Assembly (NCBI RefSeq): GCF_946404925.1 | Contig: NZ_CAMJFM010000003.1 | Location: forward strand, 102,887-166,886 | Length of the DNA stretch: 64,000 bases | DNA from: an uncultured Prevotella sp. | GTDB lineage: Bacteria > Bacteroidota > Bacteroidia > Bacteroidales > Bacteroidaceae | Direction: 5' to 3' | Shown: piece after piece, positions 40,947 to 49,954 of the stretch | Layout of the letters: every line of letters begins with the position of its first letter | Position numbering within the stretch: the first letter of the stretch is position 1 | Notes under the pieces: generated by a model | Databases searched by the model: none | Seen by the model: the letters and a program-made list of their open reading frames with translations, nothing else | Told to the model about the DNA's origin: nothing | Made by a program: the position numbers and the translations under genes

Positions 40947-41282
40947 ATGGAACAGTTACATTCGTATTTGTGGACGGAAAGTATTCCTCTTGTGGGGGTG
41001 TTGGCATTTGTAGCAATGATGGAGATTGGAATACTTACATTTATTGTTGCAAAAAGATTTTTGAAATTTTCGATTCCGCGTTGGCTTTATAATCCATTTT
41101 TATTAGTCTTGCCATTGGGCTTAATAATTTATATTGCTAAAACTCCAATCGGTTGCACATTGCTGTTTGGTACGACAGTAGTCCTCTTTGCATTGTTCGT
41201 GATGATAGTCTATTTTTATGGCTCGTCTAAGAAATTCAATGCTTGGTTTAATAACGAGCAACAAGAATCAAATGCATGTTAG
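40947..41282 (+). CDS. hypothetical membrane protein
   Basis: Three hydrophobic segments; first gene of a two-gene unit downstream of the WHH toxin. Confidence 0.65.
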   Translation: MEQLHSYLWTESIPLVGVLAFVAMMEIGILTFIVAKRFLKFSIPRWLYNPFLLVLPLGLIIYIAKTPIGCTLLFGTTVVLFALFVMIVYFYGSSKKFNAWFNNEQQESNAC

Positions 41283-41673
41283 CCATGAGCCATTGGGGAG
41301 CTCTTCTGTGTGGTGGGATATTTCTGGAGAAAAACGGAGTATTCATGATCTGATGTGTAAAGAGGGACTCCTCAGACTTAACAAACAGGAGGTAGAAGAA
41401 ATGCTATTAGGTAACTATCTCTTTGTGTCAGTTAGTGGAACTGGCGGGATAAATGAACGTATAACGAATGCATTAGGTAAGATCCCCAAAATATTATTCT
41501 CTAAGATGCTCATTCTTATCGAGTACCCTAAGGAGTGCGAGGTGTATATCACAGAGATAGAAATATTGAGAAAATGGTTCTGGTTCACAAGAACCATATC
41601 AATAGGTTTGGCATATCAGAACAAATGGAATTGGGGAGAAAACATCAGATTAAGAATTCTGGCTAGGATATAA
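41275..41673 (+). CDS. hypothetical protein (candidate immunity protein)
   Basis: Likely start ATGCATGTTAG overlapping the upstream stop; ORF extends to 41218. Confidence 0.5.
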   Translation, partial: HVSHEPLGSSSVWWDISGEKRSIHDLMCKEGLLRLNKQEVEEMLLGNYLFVSVSGTGGINERITNALGKIPKILFSKMLILIEYPKECEVYITEIEILRKWFWFTRTISIGLAYQNKWNWGENIRLRILARI

Positions 41674-41685
41674 ACGGGAAGGTAT

Positions 41686-41739
41686 TCCCCATTGGCGCAA
41701 CAACCAATGGGGATTATGGTAATTTAAAAAGGGCTTTTT
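41686..41739. repeat. copy 2 of the 35904-35957 terminator repeat
   Basis: TCCCCATTGGCGCAACAACCAATGGGGATTATGGTAATTTAAAAAGGGCTTTTT. Confidence 0.9.
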
Positions 41740-41756
41740 GTCCAAAGTTACTGTGT

Positions 41757-43175
41757 TTAATAGAGGTCGAGGAGGACTTTCTCGTAGATTTCGTATTCTG
41801 GAGATCTTAGGTAGCCCTCTTGTTGCCAGCGGGTGACCATCTTGTCGGCATTGGATGGCGTTACGTGTAGGATGTCGATCACATCTTGTTTGGTGAATAC
41901 CTCGGGGAGCATGGCATAGCGTCGCTTTGTCTTGAGCGTGTGGCGCACGTTTTTCTTGACTACTGAGAACTGGTCGTGCTCGTGCTCAAAGTAAACGTCC
42001 CAGAAACGACCGAAGTAATAACGCTGGCATGCAAACTGAATCTGCATGATGAGGCGGCAGAACCAACGGTCGGTCTTGTCGATGGTGATGGTGCCATGCT
42101 GTTGCCACTCATCCCAATGGCGCATCACCACAAATGGGATGCTGACATTCATGCCATAATAACCAACTCGCTTACACATCAGCTCGTCTGATTTGGAATT
42201 ATCTTCCTTGGCATCTTCCATGCGGTCGTTGGTCCAATCCCAACACTCTTCTTCGAGTTCCTTTACTGGCAACTCTCCGTGAGTCTTATCCAGACGCTCG
42301 GCCCACATGCGGAGTGTCTGATACTCCTCTGGCTCCTTGTAGTATTCCTTCGCTTCCTCGCGCTCCAGCATCTTGAAATTGGTTGAAGGCATGGGGATGG
42401 CTGCCAATCGTGTAGAGAGGCCATCGTTGATGTTGGCTCCGTTAACCTTGTGGCGAAGGGCGAATGGGGTGCCTGTGTATACGTAGTTCCAGTAAACATT
42501 GAATGTGTCGCAAACTGAGTCGACATTGCTATAGAACATACCATCCTCCTCGTTGTGGAATGATTTCATCTCGAGGAATCGCTTGTTGTTCCAATGCTCG
42601 CCTTGCTGCTTGATAGCATTGTCGAGCTCTGTATCGAACGAAAGCAGATGTAGGTGCATTGGCTCGCCATCAACAATGTCGATGGCATTTATCATGTCTT
42701 CGATAAATACCTTATTAGAGGTGCGTGCGGGATGGGTGCGAATAAGCGACTTTGGTTTTATAGGACCATCGCCCTTGCGACCATTATCGTCCCATCGCTT
42801 ATATCTACGTTTGTAGTTGTTCATGTCTTTACATCCTTGTTCTGAAACCTTAATGATAGGACCAGCCAAGAGATTGTAGAGCATGGTTACAAACGACTTG
42901 CCCGTACCAGGATCGCCAATGACGTAGATGCCATAGTTCATGCGACAGAGTTTGCCTCTTTGTCCGAAGTAACGATATGTACATCTGGTCATCAGTGTGC
43001 CCAGGAATGCGGCGCTCGAAAAGAGTGCGGCAGGGTAGGCGCCTACCTTAAGTCCGCGACAAACTTCGCGCATACAAGGATATGCATCCATCAACTTTTC
43101 AATCTCTTTGCCCGCATCTTCCATGATTAGTTCTATGCGCGAGCGCTTCATAGAATCTGTTATTCCGTCATTCAT
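41757..43175 (-). CDS. P-loop protein resembling DUF3987/VirE-associated proteins of Bacteroidales
   Basis: YGIYVIGDPGTGKSFVTMLYN Walker A; DTELDNAIKQQGEHWNNKRFLEMKSFHNEEDG; probable start MNDGITD behind TACCTTTG box; ORF extends to 43232. Confidence 0.65.
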   Translation of the reverse strand: MNDGITDSMKRSRIELIMEDAGKEIEKLMDAYPCMREVCRGLKVGAYPAALFSSAAFLGTLMTRCTYRYFGQRGKLCRMNYGIYVIGDPGTGKSFVTMLYNLLAGPIIKVSEQGCKDMNNYKRRYKRWDDNGRKGDGPIKPKSLIRTHPARTSNKVFIEDMINAIDIVDGEPMHLHLLSFDTELDNAIKQQGEHWNNKRFLEMKSFHNEEDGMFYSNVDSVCDTFNVYWNYVYTGTPFALRHKVNGANINDGLSTRLAAIPMPSTNFKMLEREEAKEYYKEPEEYQTLRMWAERLDKTHGELPVKELEEECWDWTNDRMEDAKEDNSKSDELMCKRVGYYGMNVSIPFVVMRHWDEWQQHGTITIDKTDRWFCRLIMQIQFACQRYYFGRFWDVYFEHEHDQFSVVKKNVRHTLKTKRRYAMLPEVFTKQDVIDILHVTPSNADKMVTRWQQEGYLRSPEYEIYEKVLLDLY

Positions 43176-43259
43176 CTTTTTCCTTAGTTTTGTTAGTGGT
43201 GCAAAGGTACTAATAATTTTCGACCTAGCCAAACGTTTGTAAGATTAATCTTCGCGATA

Positions 43260-43307
43260 ACGCAGTGACGCAGTTACTTTGGACAAAAGGCGGTTTAAAA
43301 ATTACCA
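43260..43307. repeat. left arm of imperfect 48-bp inverted repeat
   Basis: ACGCAGTGACGCAGTTACTTTGGACAAAAGGCGGTTTAAAAATTACCA. Confidence 0.85.
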
Positions 43308-43332
43308 CTTTGGACTATAATTGGTTAATTTA

Positions 43333-43382
43333 ATTTTATATATTATATTATATATTATAATATATAATATAATATATAAAAT
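43333..43382. repeat. perfect 50-bp A/T-only palindrome
   Basis: ATTTTATATATTATATTATATATTA + TAATATATAATATAATATATAAAAT, exact reverse complements. Confidence 0.95.
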
Positions 43383-43430
43383 ATATAGATAGTATTTTAT
43401 TACTTGTCTTGATCTCCCGCGTTGTATGGA

Positions 43431-43478
43431 TGGTAAATTTATTTTGGCTTTTTGTCCAAAGTAACTGTGTCACTGCGT
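43431..43478. repeat. right arm of imperfect 48-bp inverted repeat
   Basis: TGGTAAATTTATTTTGGCTTTTTGTCCAAAGTAACTGTGTCACTGCGT. Confidence 0.85.
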
Positions 43479-43610
43479 GGAATGAACCGTAACTTCGTTG
43501 CCTTAAAAGTTACGTTTCGTTGCCCTTGAAGTTACGTTTCGATGATTATGGAGAGATTGAACCGTTCAATCTGGTAGATTCTGCCGTACAATCTCATAGA
43601 TTGCTTACTT

Positions 43611-44606
43611 CTATCTGAACGAGTCGGTAAGGAGTTTGATTTCGATTTGGGGGGCGATGCGCTCGTAGAGGATGTTGTAGACGGCATCGAGGATAGGCAT
43701 GTTGACGTGGCAATGACGGTTGATCTCCTTCATACACTTGGTGCCAAAATAACCCTCGGCTATCATCTCCATCTCAATTTGGGCGCTCTTAACTGAGTAG
43801 CCTTTACCAATCATGGTGCCAAAGGTGCGGTTACGTGAGAAATTACTGTAGCCAGTAACCAACAGGTCGCCAAGGTAAACGCTATCGTAGGCGTTGCGCT
43901 CAAGGGGATAGACGGCTGTAAGGAAGCGGTTCATCTCCTGAACGGCATTGGCCATAAGAACGGATTGGAAGTTGTCGCCATACTTCAATCCACTACAGAT
44001 ACCAGCTGCGATGGCATAGACATTCTTCAAAACGGAAGAATACTCGATGCCCACCACATCGGTAGAGGTCTTTGTCTTGATGTACTCGCTCGAAAGGACA
44101 TCGCAGAAGGCCTGGGCCTTTTCGCGATCGGCACATCCCACGGTGAGGTAGGAGAGTCGCTCGAGCGCAACCTCCTCAGCATGCGATGGGCCACCAATGC
44201 AAGCAAGATTCTCGTAAGGTACATCGTATACCTGATGGAAATACTCGCTACAAACGAGATTTTCATCAGGTACGATACCCTTAATAGCAGTTAATATAAA
44301 CTTATCGCGTATGCGCGTCTTCAGTTTCTTAAGATGACTCTTGAGGTAAGGCGATGGGGTGACGAACACCAGCGTGTCGTACTGCTGGGCAATACGGTTC
44401 AGATCGCTATCGAAGTATATTTCGTCGATATTGAAGTGGACACTGGTGAGGTAGGCAGGGTTGTGACCCATGCGACGGAAGTCCTCGATACGGTCGTCGC
44501 GACGCATATACCAGCCAATGTGGTGGGTGTGACTCACCACGATTTTGGCTATGGCTGTGGCCCATGAGCCGCCACCAATTATTGCTATCTTACCACAATC
44601 AAACAT
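43611..44606 (-). CDS. gpsA: glycerol-3-phosphate dehydrogenase [NAD(P)+]
   Basis: IAIIGGGSWATAIAKIV; IKGIVPDENLVCSEYF; GPSHAEEVA; SSVLKNVYAIAAGI. Confidence 0.93.
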   Translation of the reverse strand: MFDCGKIAIIGGGSWATAIAKIVVSHTHHIGWYMRRDDRIEDFRRMGHNPAYLTSVHFNIDEIYFDSDLNRIAQQYDTLVFVTPSPYLKSHLKKLKTRIRDKFILTAIKGIVPDENLVCSEYFHQVYDVPYENLACIGGPSHAEEVALERLSYLTVGCADREKAQAFCDVLSSEYIKTKTSTDVVGIEYSSVLKNVYAIAAGICSGLKYGDNFQSVLMANAVQEMNRFLTAVYPLERNAYDSVYLGDLLVTGYSNFSRNRTFGTMIGKGYSVKSAQIEMEMIAEGYFGTKCMKEINRHCHVNMPILDAVYNILYERIAPQIEIKLLTDSFR

Positions 44607-44638
44607 TAAACGTTAAACATTAAACATTAAACGTTAGG
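44604..44638. repeat. 5 x 7-nt tract CATTAAA CGTTAAA CATTAAA CATTAAA CGTTAGG
   Basis: Read directly; spans gpsA start codon to lysS stop codon. Confidence 0.93.
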
Positions 44639-46361
44639 CTTGCGCCTTCTCAATCCATGCTGCAACCTCGTCTACGCTTGGCTTCTGCATCTCGAGCTTG
44701 TACTTCTTCACGATGTCGCCAATCTTCTGCTGCAGACCCTGAGGCTTCTCGTCCTTGATGTTAGTGATGAGGTTGAAACCAGCCTTGCGCAGAACAGGTA
44801 CCCACTCCTCAGCCACGCCAATCTCGGCCCACTCGGCTGGGGTGCTCTGTGGAATCTTCTTCTCAGGCTTCATCTGTGGGAACAGCATGACCTCGCCAAT
44901 GGTGAACTTACCTGTGAGCAGCATCACCAAGCGATCGATACCGATACCGATACCAAACGTTGGAGGCATACCATACTGAAGCGCACGCAGGAAGTCCTGG
45001 TCGATGATCATAGCCTCGTCGTCGCCCTTATCAGCAAGCTTCATCTGTTCGATGAAACGCTCCTCCTGATCGATTGGGTCGTTAAGCTCAGAGTAGGCGT
45101 TAGCCAGCTCCTTACCATTAACCATCAGCTCAAAACGCTCGGTGAGTCCTGGCTTAGAGCGATGCATCTTGGTGAGAGGTGACATCTCAACTGGATAGTC
45201 GGTGATGAAGGTAGGCTGGATGAAGCTGCCCTCGCAGAACTCGCCAAACAGCTCATCGATGAGTTTACCCTTACCCATGGTCTCGTCTACATCCATGCCC
45301 TTTGAGAGGCAGAATGCACGAATCTCGTCTTCGCTCTTGCCATCGCAGTCGAAGCCAGTCTTCTCCTTGATGGCATCGAGGATAGGCAGACGACGGAATG
45401 GGGCCTTGAACGAGATGATGTTGCCATCTATCTCAACCTCGGGCTTACCGTTAACAGCGGTACAAATCTGCTCGAGCATGTTCTCGGTGAAGGTCATACC
45501 CCAAAGCAGGTCCTTGTAGCTCACGTAGAGCTCCATGCAGGTAAACTCTGGGTTGTGAGTCTTGTCCATACCCTCGTTGCGGAAGTTCTTACCCATCTCG
45601 TAAACACCCTCGAAACCACCTACGATGAGGCGCTTCAGATAGAGCTCGGTAGCGATACGCATGTACATATCCTGATTGAGCGCATTGAAGTGGGTGATGA
45701 ATGGGCGGGCTGAAGCACCACCTGCGATGTTCTGCAGGATAGGTGTGTCAACCTCGGTATAACCAGCATTGTCGAGAATGCTGCGAAGTGTGCGGATGAT
45801 GGTGGCACGCTTCAAGAAGGTATCTTTTACGCCCTCGTTAACCACCAGGTCTACATAGCGCTGGCGATAACGGAGCTCTGGATCGTCAAACTTATCGTAA
45901 GCCACACCGTCCTTATACTTCACGATAGGCAGTGGCTTGAGCGACTTAGAAAGCAGGGTGAGCTCAGAAGCATGAACTGAGATCTCGCCTGTCTGGGTGC
46001 GGAATACCTTACCCTTTACGCCAATAAAGTCGCCAATATCCAGCAGACGCTTAAATACATTATTATATAAGTCTTTATTCTCGCCTGGACAAATGTCGTC
46101 GCGAGTGATATAAACCTGAATTCGACCTTTTGAGTCCTGAAGCTCGGCAAACGATGCCTTACCCATGACGCGACGACTCATCATACGACCTGCGATGGTC
46201 ACTTCACGCTCTTCGTCGTCCTTGAAATTTTCCTTAATCTCTGTGCTGAAAGCATTAGTTGGGAACTCGGCTGCAGGATAGGGGTCGATGCCCATCGAGC
46301 GCAGTTCCTGAAGGCTCTGACGCCTTCCGATTTCTTGTTCGCTTAATTCTAAAATGTTCAT
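44634..46361 (-). CDS. lysS: lysine--tRNA ligase (class II)
   Basis: SRRVMGKASFAELQDSKGRIQVYI; FRNEGMDKTHNPEFTCME; GIGIGIDRLVMLLT. Confidence 0.97.
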   Translation of the reverse strand: MNILELSEQEIGRRQSLQELRSMGIDPYPAAEFPTNAFSTEIKENFKDDEEREVTIAGRMMSRRVMGKASFAELQDSKGRIQVYITRDDICPGENKDLYNNVFKRLLDIGDFIGVKGKVFRTQTGEISVHASELTLLSKSLKPLPIVKYKDGVAYDKFDDPELRYRQRYVDLVVNEGVKDTFLKRATIIRTLRSILDNAGYTEVDTPILQNIAGGASARPFITHFNALNQDMYMRIATELYLKRLIVGGFEGVYEMGKNFRNEGMDKTHNPEFTCMELYVSYKDLLWGMTFTENMLEQICTAVNGKPEVEIDGNIISFKAPFRRLPILDAIKEKTGFDCDGKSEDEIRAFCLSKGMDVDETMGKGKLIDELFGEFCEGSFIQPTFITDYPVEMSPLTKMHRSKPGLTERFELMVNGKELANAYSELNDPIDQEERFIEQMKLADKGDDEAMIIDQDFLRALQYGMPPTFGIGIGIDRLVMLLTGKFTIGEVMLFPQMKPEKKIPQSTPAEWAEIGVAEEWVPVLRKAGFNLITNIKDEKPQGLQQKIGDIVKKYKLEMQKPSVDEVAAWIEKAQA

Positions 46362-46517
46362 CTTAAATATTCGAATATTTCAATTTTATGGCTGCAAAGT
46401 TACAAAAATCTCGCGAAAAATGCAAGATTAGAGTAAATATTTGCAAAAAAAGTGCGAAATATTTGTGTGGTTGAGAATAAATATATAAATTTGTAGCACG
46501 ATAACTTAGAACAACTA

Positions 46518-47498
46518 ATGGAACAAGAGACTATAAAGAAAAGAGTTGTTGGAATTGACATCAGTCTGGATGCCACCACTTACGCCATTGTCGACGTGAA
46601 GGGTGAAGTGATAGCTATGGACAGTTTCCCAACAATGGACTACCCTGAAATCAACCAATTCATCTCAGCCTTAAGCGACCATCTGATCAAGTTGGTCGAA
46701 GAAAACGGTGGCTATGAAAGCATCAGATCGGTGGGCATAAGCGCCCCAAGTGCCAACTTTATGAACGGAAGCATCGTGAATGCGCCTAACCTGCCTTGGA
46801 AGGGCGTGATACCACTGAGTATACTGCTGAGAGACCGTACTGGATATGCCGTGGCAGTGGCAAATAATGCTGACGTGAGGGCGCTTGGCGAGCATGCATT
46901 TGGAATGGCCAAAGGTATGCGTGACTTTGTGGTGGTAACCATGGGTAACGGCATAGGCAGCTGCCTCTTCTCGAATGGCATGATACACAAAGGCAACGAA
47001 GGATTTGCTGGCGAGATAGGGCATACGTGCATCGTGAACAACGGTCGCCAATGTACCTGTGGAAACAAGGGATGTCTTGAGGCCTATGTGGCAGCAAGAG
47101 GCATCGTAGCCACAGCCAAAGAGCTGATGGAAGAAACAGATAAGCCATCGCTGATGCGAGGCGTTGAGAAACTGACACCGAAACTGATAACTGACTTCTG
47201 CAATCAGGGCGACGAGATGGCCATCGAGGTATATCGCAGAACGGGCGAGATGCTGGGTATGGGTCTTGCCAACTACGGATCGATGGTAGACCCTGAGGCG
47301 TTTATCTTTACAGGCGGTATTGCTAAGGCTGGCAAGTGGTTGTTTGATCCAGCCAAGAAGGTGTTCGACGAATACGTGTTCCACAATACCTGTGGCAAGA
47401 TTAAGTTCCTGGTATCCGAGGAAGATCGCGTGTTGAACGATGTGCTTGGCGCAAGCGTGCTGGCATGGGAAGTTAGAGAGTATTCATTGTTTAAATAA
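46518..47498 (+). CDS. ROK family protein 1
   Basis: CTCGNKGCLEAY zinc motif; VANNADVRALGE in place of ND-A motif. Confidence 0.9.
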   Translation: MEQETIKKRVVGIDISLDATTYAIVDVKGEVIAMDSFPTMDYPEINQFISALSDHLIKLVEENGGYESIRSVGISAPSANFMNGSIVNAPNLPWKGVIPLSILLRDRTGYAVAVANNADVRALGEHAFGMAKGMRDFVVVTMGNGIGSCLFSNGMIHKGNEGFAGEIGHTCIVNNGRQCTCGNKGCLEAYVAARGIVATAKELMEETDKPSLMRGVEKLTPKLITDFCNQGDEMAIEVYRRTGEMLGMGLANYGSMVDPEAFIFTGGIAKAGKWLFDPAKKVFDEYVFHNTCGKIKFLVSEEDRVLNDVLGASVLAWEVREYSLFK

Positions 47499-47506
47499 GT
47501 GATATT

Positions 47507-48514
47507 ATGGCGACTAATGATAATTCAGTTGAGAGCGTAGACAAAATCAAAACCCGCGTTATAGGTATCGACATACGTGTGGATAGAACCACCTTTGCTG
47601 TGGTGGACATCAGAGGCGAGATTGTGGCGCAAGACTACTTTCTGACTTCTGATTATGCTGAGGTTAACGACTATATAGGTGCTCTGAGCGAGAAGGTGAT
47701 TGCGCTGGCAGAGGAGAATGGTGGCTATGACACCATCCGCTCGGTAGGCGTGAGTGCTCCATCGGCCAGTTCGGTTACTGGATGCATCGAGAATGCAGCC
47801 AACCTGCCTTGGAAGGGCGTCATCCCCCTGAGTGCTCTGCTGAGAGACCGTCTGGGATTGGCCGTAGCTGTGGCCAACGATGCACACATATCGGCACTCA
47901 GCGAGAAATCGTATGGTAGCGCCCATGGTATGAAAGACTTTGTGGTGGTATCGATAAGCCATGGCGGACTGGGTAGCTGTTTCTTCTCAAATGGTCAGCC
48001 ACACCTGGGCTATAATGGCTTTGCAGGCGAGGTGGGCCACACCTGTGTAGAGGTGGACGGACGCCAATGCGGATGCGGAAACAAGGGATGCCTTGAGGCT
48101 TACTGCTCGGAGAAGGGATTGACGAAAACGGCTGAGGAGATGATAGCTGCCAGCAAGGAGCCCACATTGTTGAGCAATCTGCAGGAGCTGACCATCAAGT
48201 CGATAGCCGACTGCTGTTATAAAGGTGACAAGGTGGCCATCGAGGTGTTCCGCCAAACGGGCGAGCGACTCGGACTCGGATTGGCCAACTATGCATCGGT
48301 CTTGAATCCAGAAGCCATTATCCTAACTGGCGACATGACGCAAGCTGGAAAATGGTTGCTTAAGCCTATGAGATCCTCATTCGAGGAGCATGTGTTCCAT
48401 AACATCAAGAACAAGACCCGTATCCTGGTGTCAATCCTGAAGGAGGGTGAGCGAGATGTGCTTGGAGCAAGCGCCCTGGCATGGGACGTAAAGGAATACT
48501 CACTATTTAAATAA
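47507..48514 (+). CDS. ROK family protein 2
   Basis: CGCGNKGCLEAY; VANDAHISALSE. Confidence 0.9.
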   Translation: MATNDNSVESVDKIKTRVIGIDIRVDRTTFAVVDIRGEIVAQDYFLTSDYAEVNDYIGALSEKVIALAEENGGYDTIRSVGVSAPSASSVTGCIENAANLPWKGVIPLSALLRDRLGLAVAVANDAHISALSEKSYGSAHGMKDFVVVSISHGGLGSCFFSNGQPHLGYNGFAGEVGHTCVEVDGRQCGCGNKGCLEAYCSEKGLTKTAEEMIAASKEPTLLSNLQELTIKSIADCCYKGDKVAIEVFRQTGERLGLGLANYASVLNPEAIILTGDMTQAGKWLLKPMRSSFEEHVFHNIKNKTRILVSILKEGERDVLGASALAWDVKEYSLFK

Positions 48515-48528
48515 TATAACTAGACAAT

Positions 48529-49509
48529 ATGGAAGAATATCAGATTAAAACAAAAGTGGTAGGTGTTGACATCAGTAATGAGCGTACAACCTACGCCGTT
48601 GTGGACATCCGTGGAAACATTATTGCCGAGGAACATTTCTCAACCTACGATTATCCAGATGTGAACAACTTTGTGAAGGATCTTAGCGATAAGATTGTGA
48701 CACTGGTTGAGGCAAATGGAGGTTACGAGACCATCCGATCGATAGGTGTTAGCTCGCCAAGTGCAAGTTCGGTATCAGGCTGTATCGAGAATGCCGCCAA
48801 CCTGCCTTGGAAGGGTATAGTGCCACTGGCTGCTATGCTGAGAGACAGAATCGGACTCGCAGTAGGTCTTTCGAACGATGCACATATTTCGGCATTGGGT
48901 GAGTACACCTTCGGATGCGCACACGGTATGAAGAACTTCATCATCCTGAGCATGGGTGTGGGACTGGGTAGCTGCTTCTTCTCAGCAGGAGGCGACCACC
49001 AAGGTCACAACGGCTATGCAGGTGAGTTTGGTCATACCTGTGTGGTGAACCACGGACGTAAGTGCGGATGTGGACACGAGGGATGTTTGGAGGCTTATGC
49101 TGGTGCCGCTGGTATTGTGCATACGGCTGAAGAGCTGATGGCCGAGACGGGCAAGCCTACACTGATGAAGGATCTAGACAAGCTTACACCACGCACCATC
49201 AAGATGTGTTGTGATAAGGGCGACGAACTGGCTATCGAGACATTCCGCAGAACAGGAGAAATCCTGGGATTGGCCATAGCCAACTATGCATCGATAGTAG
49301 ACCCTGAGGCTATCATCCTTACAGGTGGTATATCGCATGCAGGCAAGTGGCTGCTCGAACCAACCTACGAGTCGTTCGAGCAACACGTGTTTGGCAACCT
49401 GCGTGGCAAGGTAAAGATTCTGGTTTCGAAGCTTAACGACCGCGAGCGCGATGTGCTTGGTGCCAGCGCCTTGGCGTGGAGCGTGCCAGAGTACTCTCTG
49501 TTTAAGTGA
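48529..49509 (+). CDS. ROK family protein 3
   Basis: CGCGHEGCLEAY; LSNDAHISALGE. Confidence 0.9.
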   Translation: MEEYQIKTKVVGVDISNERTTYAVVDIRGNIIAEEHFSTYDYPDVNNFVKDLSDKIVTLVEANGGYETIRSIGVSSPSASSVSGCIENAANLPWKGIVPLAAMLRDRIGLAVGLSNDAHISALGEYTFGCAHGMKNFIILSMGVGLGSCFFSAGGDHQGHNGYAGEFGHTCVVNHGRKCGCGHEGCLEAYAGAAGIVHTAEELMAETGKPTLMKDLDKLTPRTIKMCCDKGDELAIETFRRTGEILGLAIANYASIVDPEAIILTGGISHAGKWLLEPTYESFEQHVFGNLRGKVKILVSKLNDRERDVLGASALAWSVPEYSLFK

Positions 49510-49537
49510 GAATTTGGATTTTAGAATTAAGAGGTTA

Positions 49538-49954
49538 ATGAACGTAGAGAGAATAAAGGAACTTATAAACGAAAAACCCAATTTAAGTACAGCCCTCGGG
49601 ATGGAATTTATTTCCACTCCCGAGGACGATACTTGTATGGCGAGAATGAAGGTTGACGAGCGAAATCGCCAGCCATTCGGATTCCTGAGTGGTGGCGCAT
49701 CGCTTGCTCTGGCCGAGAATCTGGCTGGAGTAGCATCGTCAGCTTTATGCCCAGGATGTGCTTGTGTGGGTATTGAGGTGAGCGGTAGTCATGTGAAGGC
49801 CGTGGCCGAGGGCGACACCGTTACTGCCTATGCCCGTATGTTGCACAAGGGTACCACCCTGCATGTGTGGAATGTAGATATTAAGGACACTACTGATGAG
49901 CTGATATCGAGTGTGCGAGTTACTAACTATATCATCAAACAGAAGAAAAAGTAA
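49538..49954 (+). CDS. menI: hotdog-fold thioesterase (1,4-dihydroxy-2-naphthoyl-CoA hydrolase-like)
   Basis: RQPFGFLSGGASLALAENLAGVAS; first gene of men cluster. Confidence 0.82.
   Translation: MNVERIKELINEKPNLSTALGMEFISTPEDDTCMARMKVDERNRQPFGFLSGGASLALAENLAGVASSALCPGCACVGIEVSGSHVKAVAEGDTVTAYARMLHKGTTLHVWNVDIKDTTDELISSVRVTNYIIKQKKK

Noticed and set aside
46671-48256. Long minus-strand ORFs opposite the ROK genes
   Set aside because: Antisense frames of the ROK genes; composition shadows with no recognisable domains.
46518-49509. Possibility that the three ROK genes are an assembly duplication
   Set aside because: The three proteins and their DNA differ throughout, so they are diverged paralogues.
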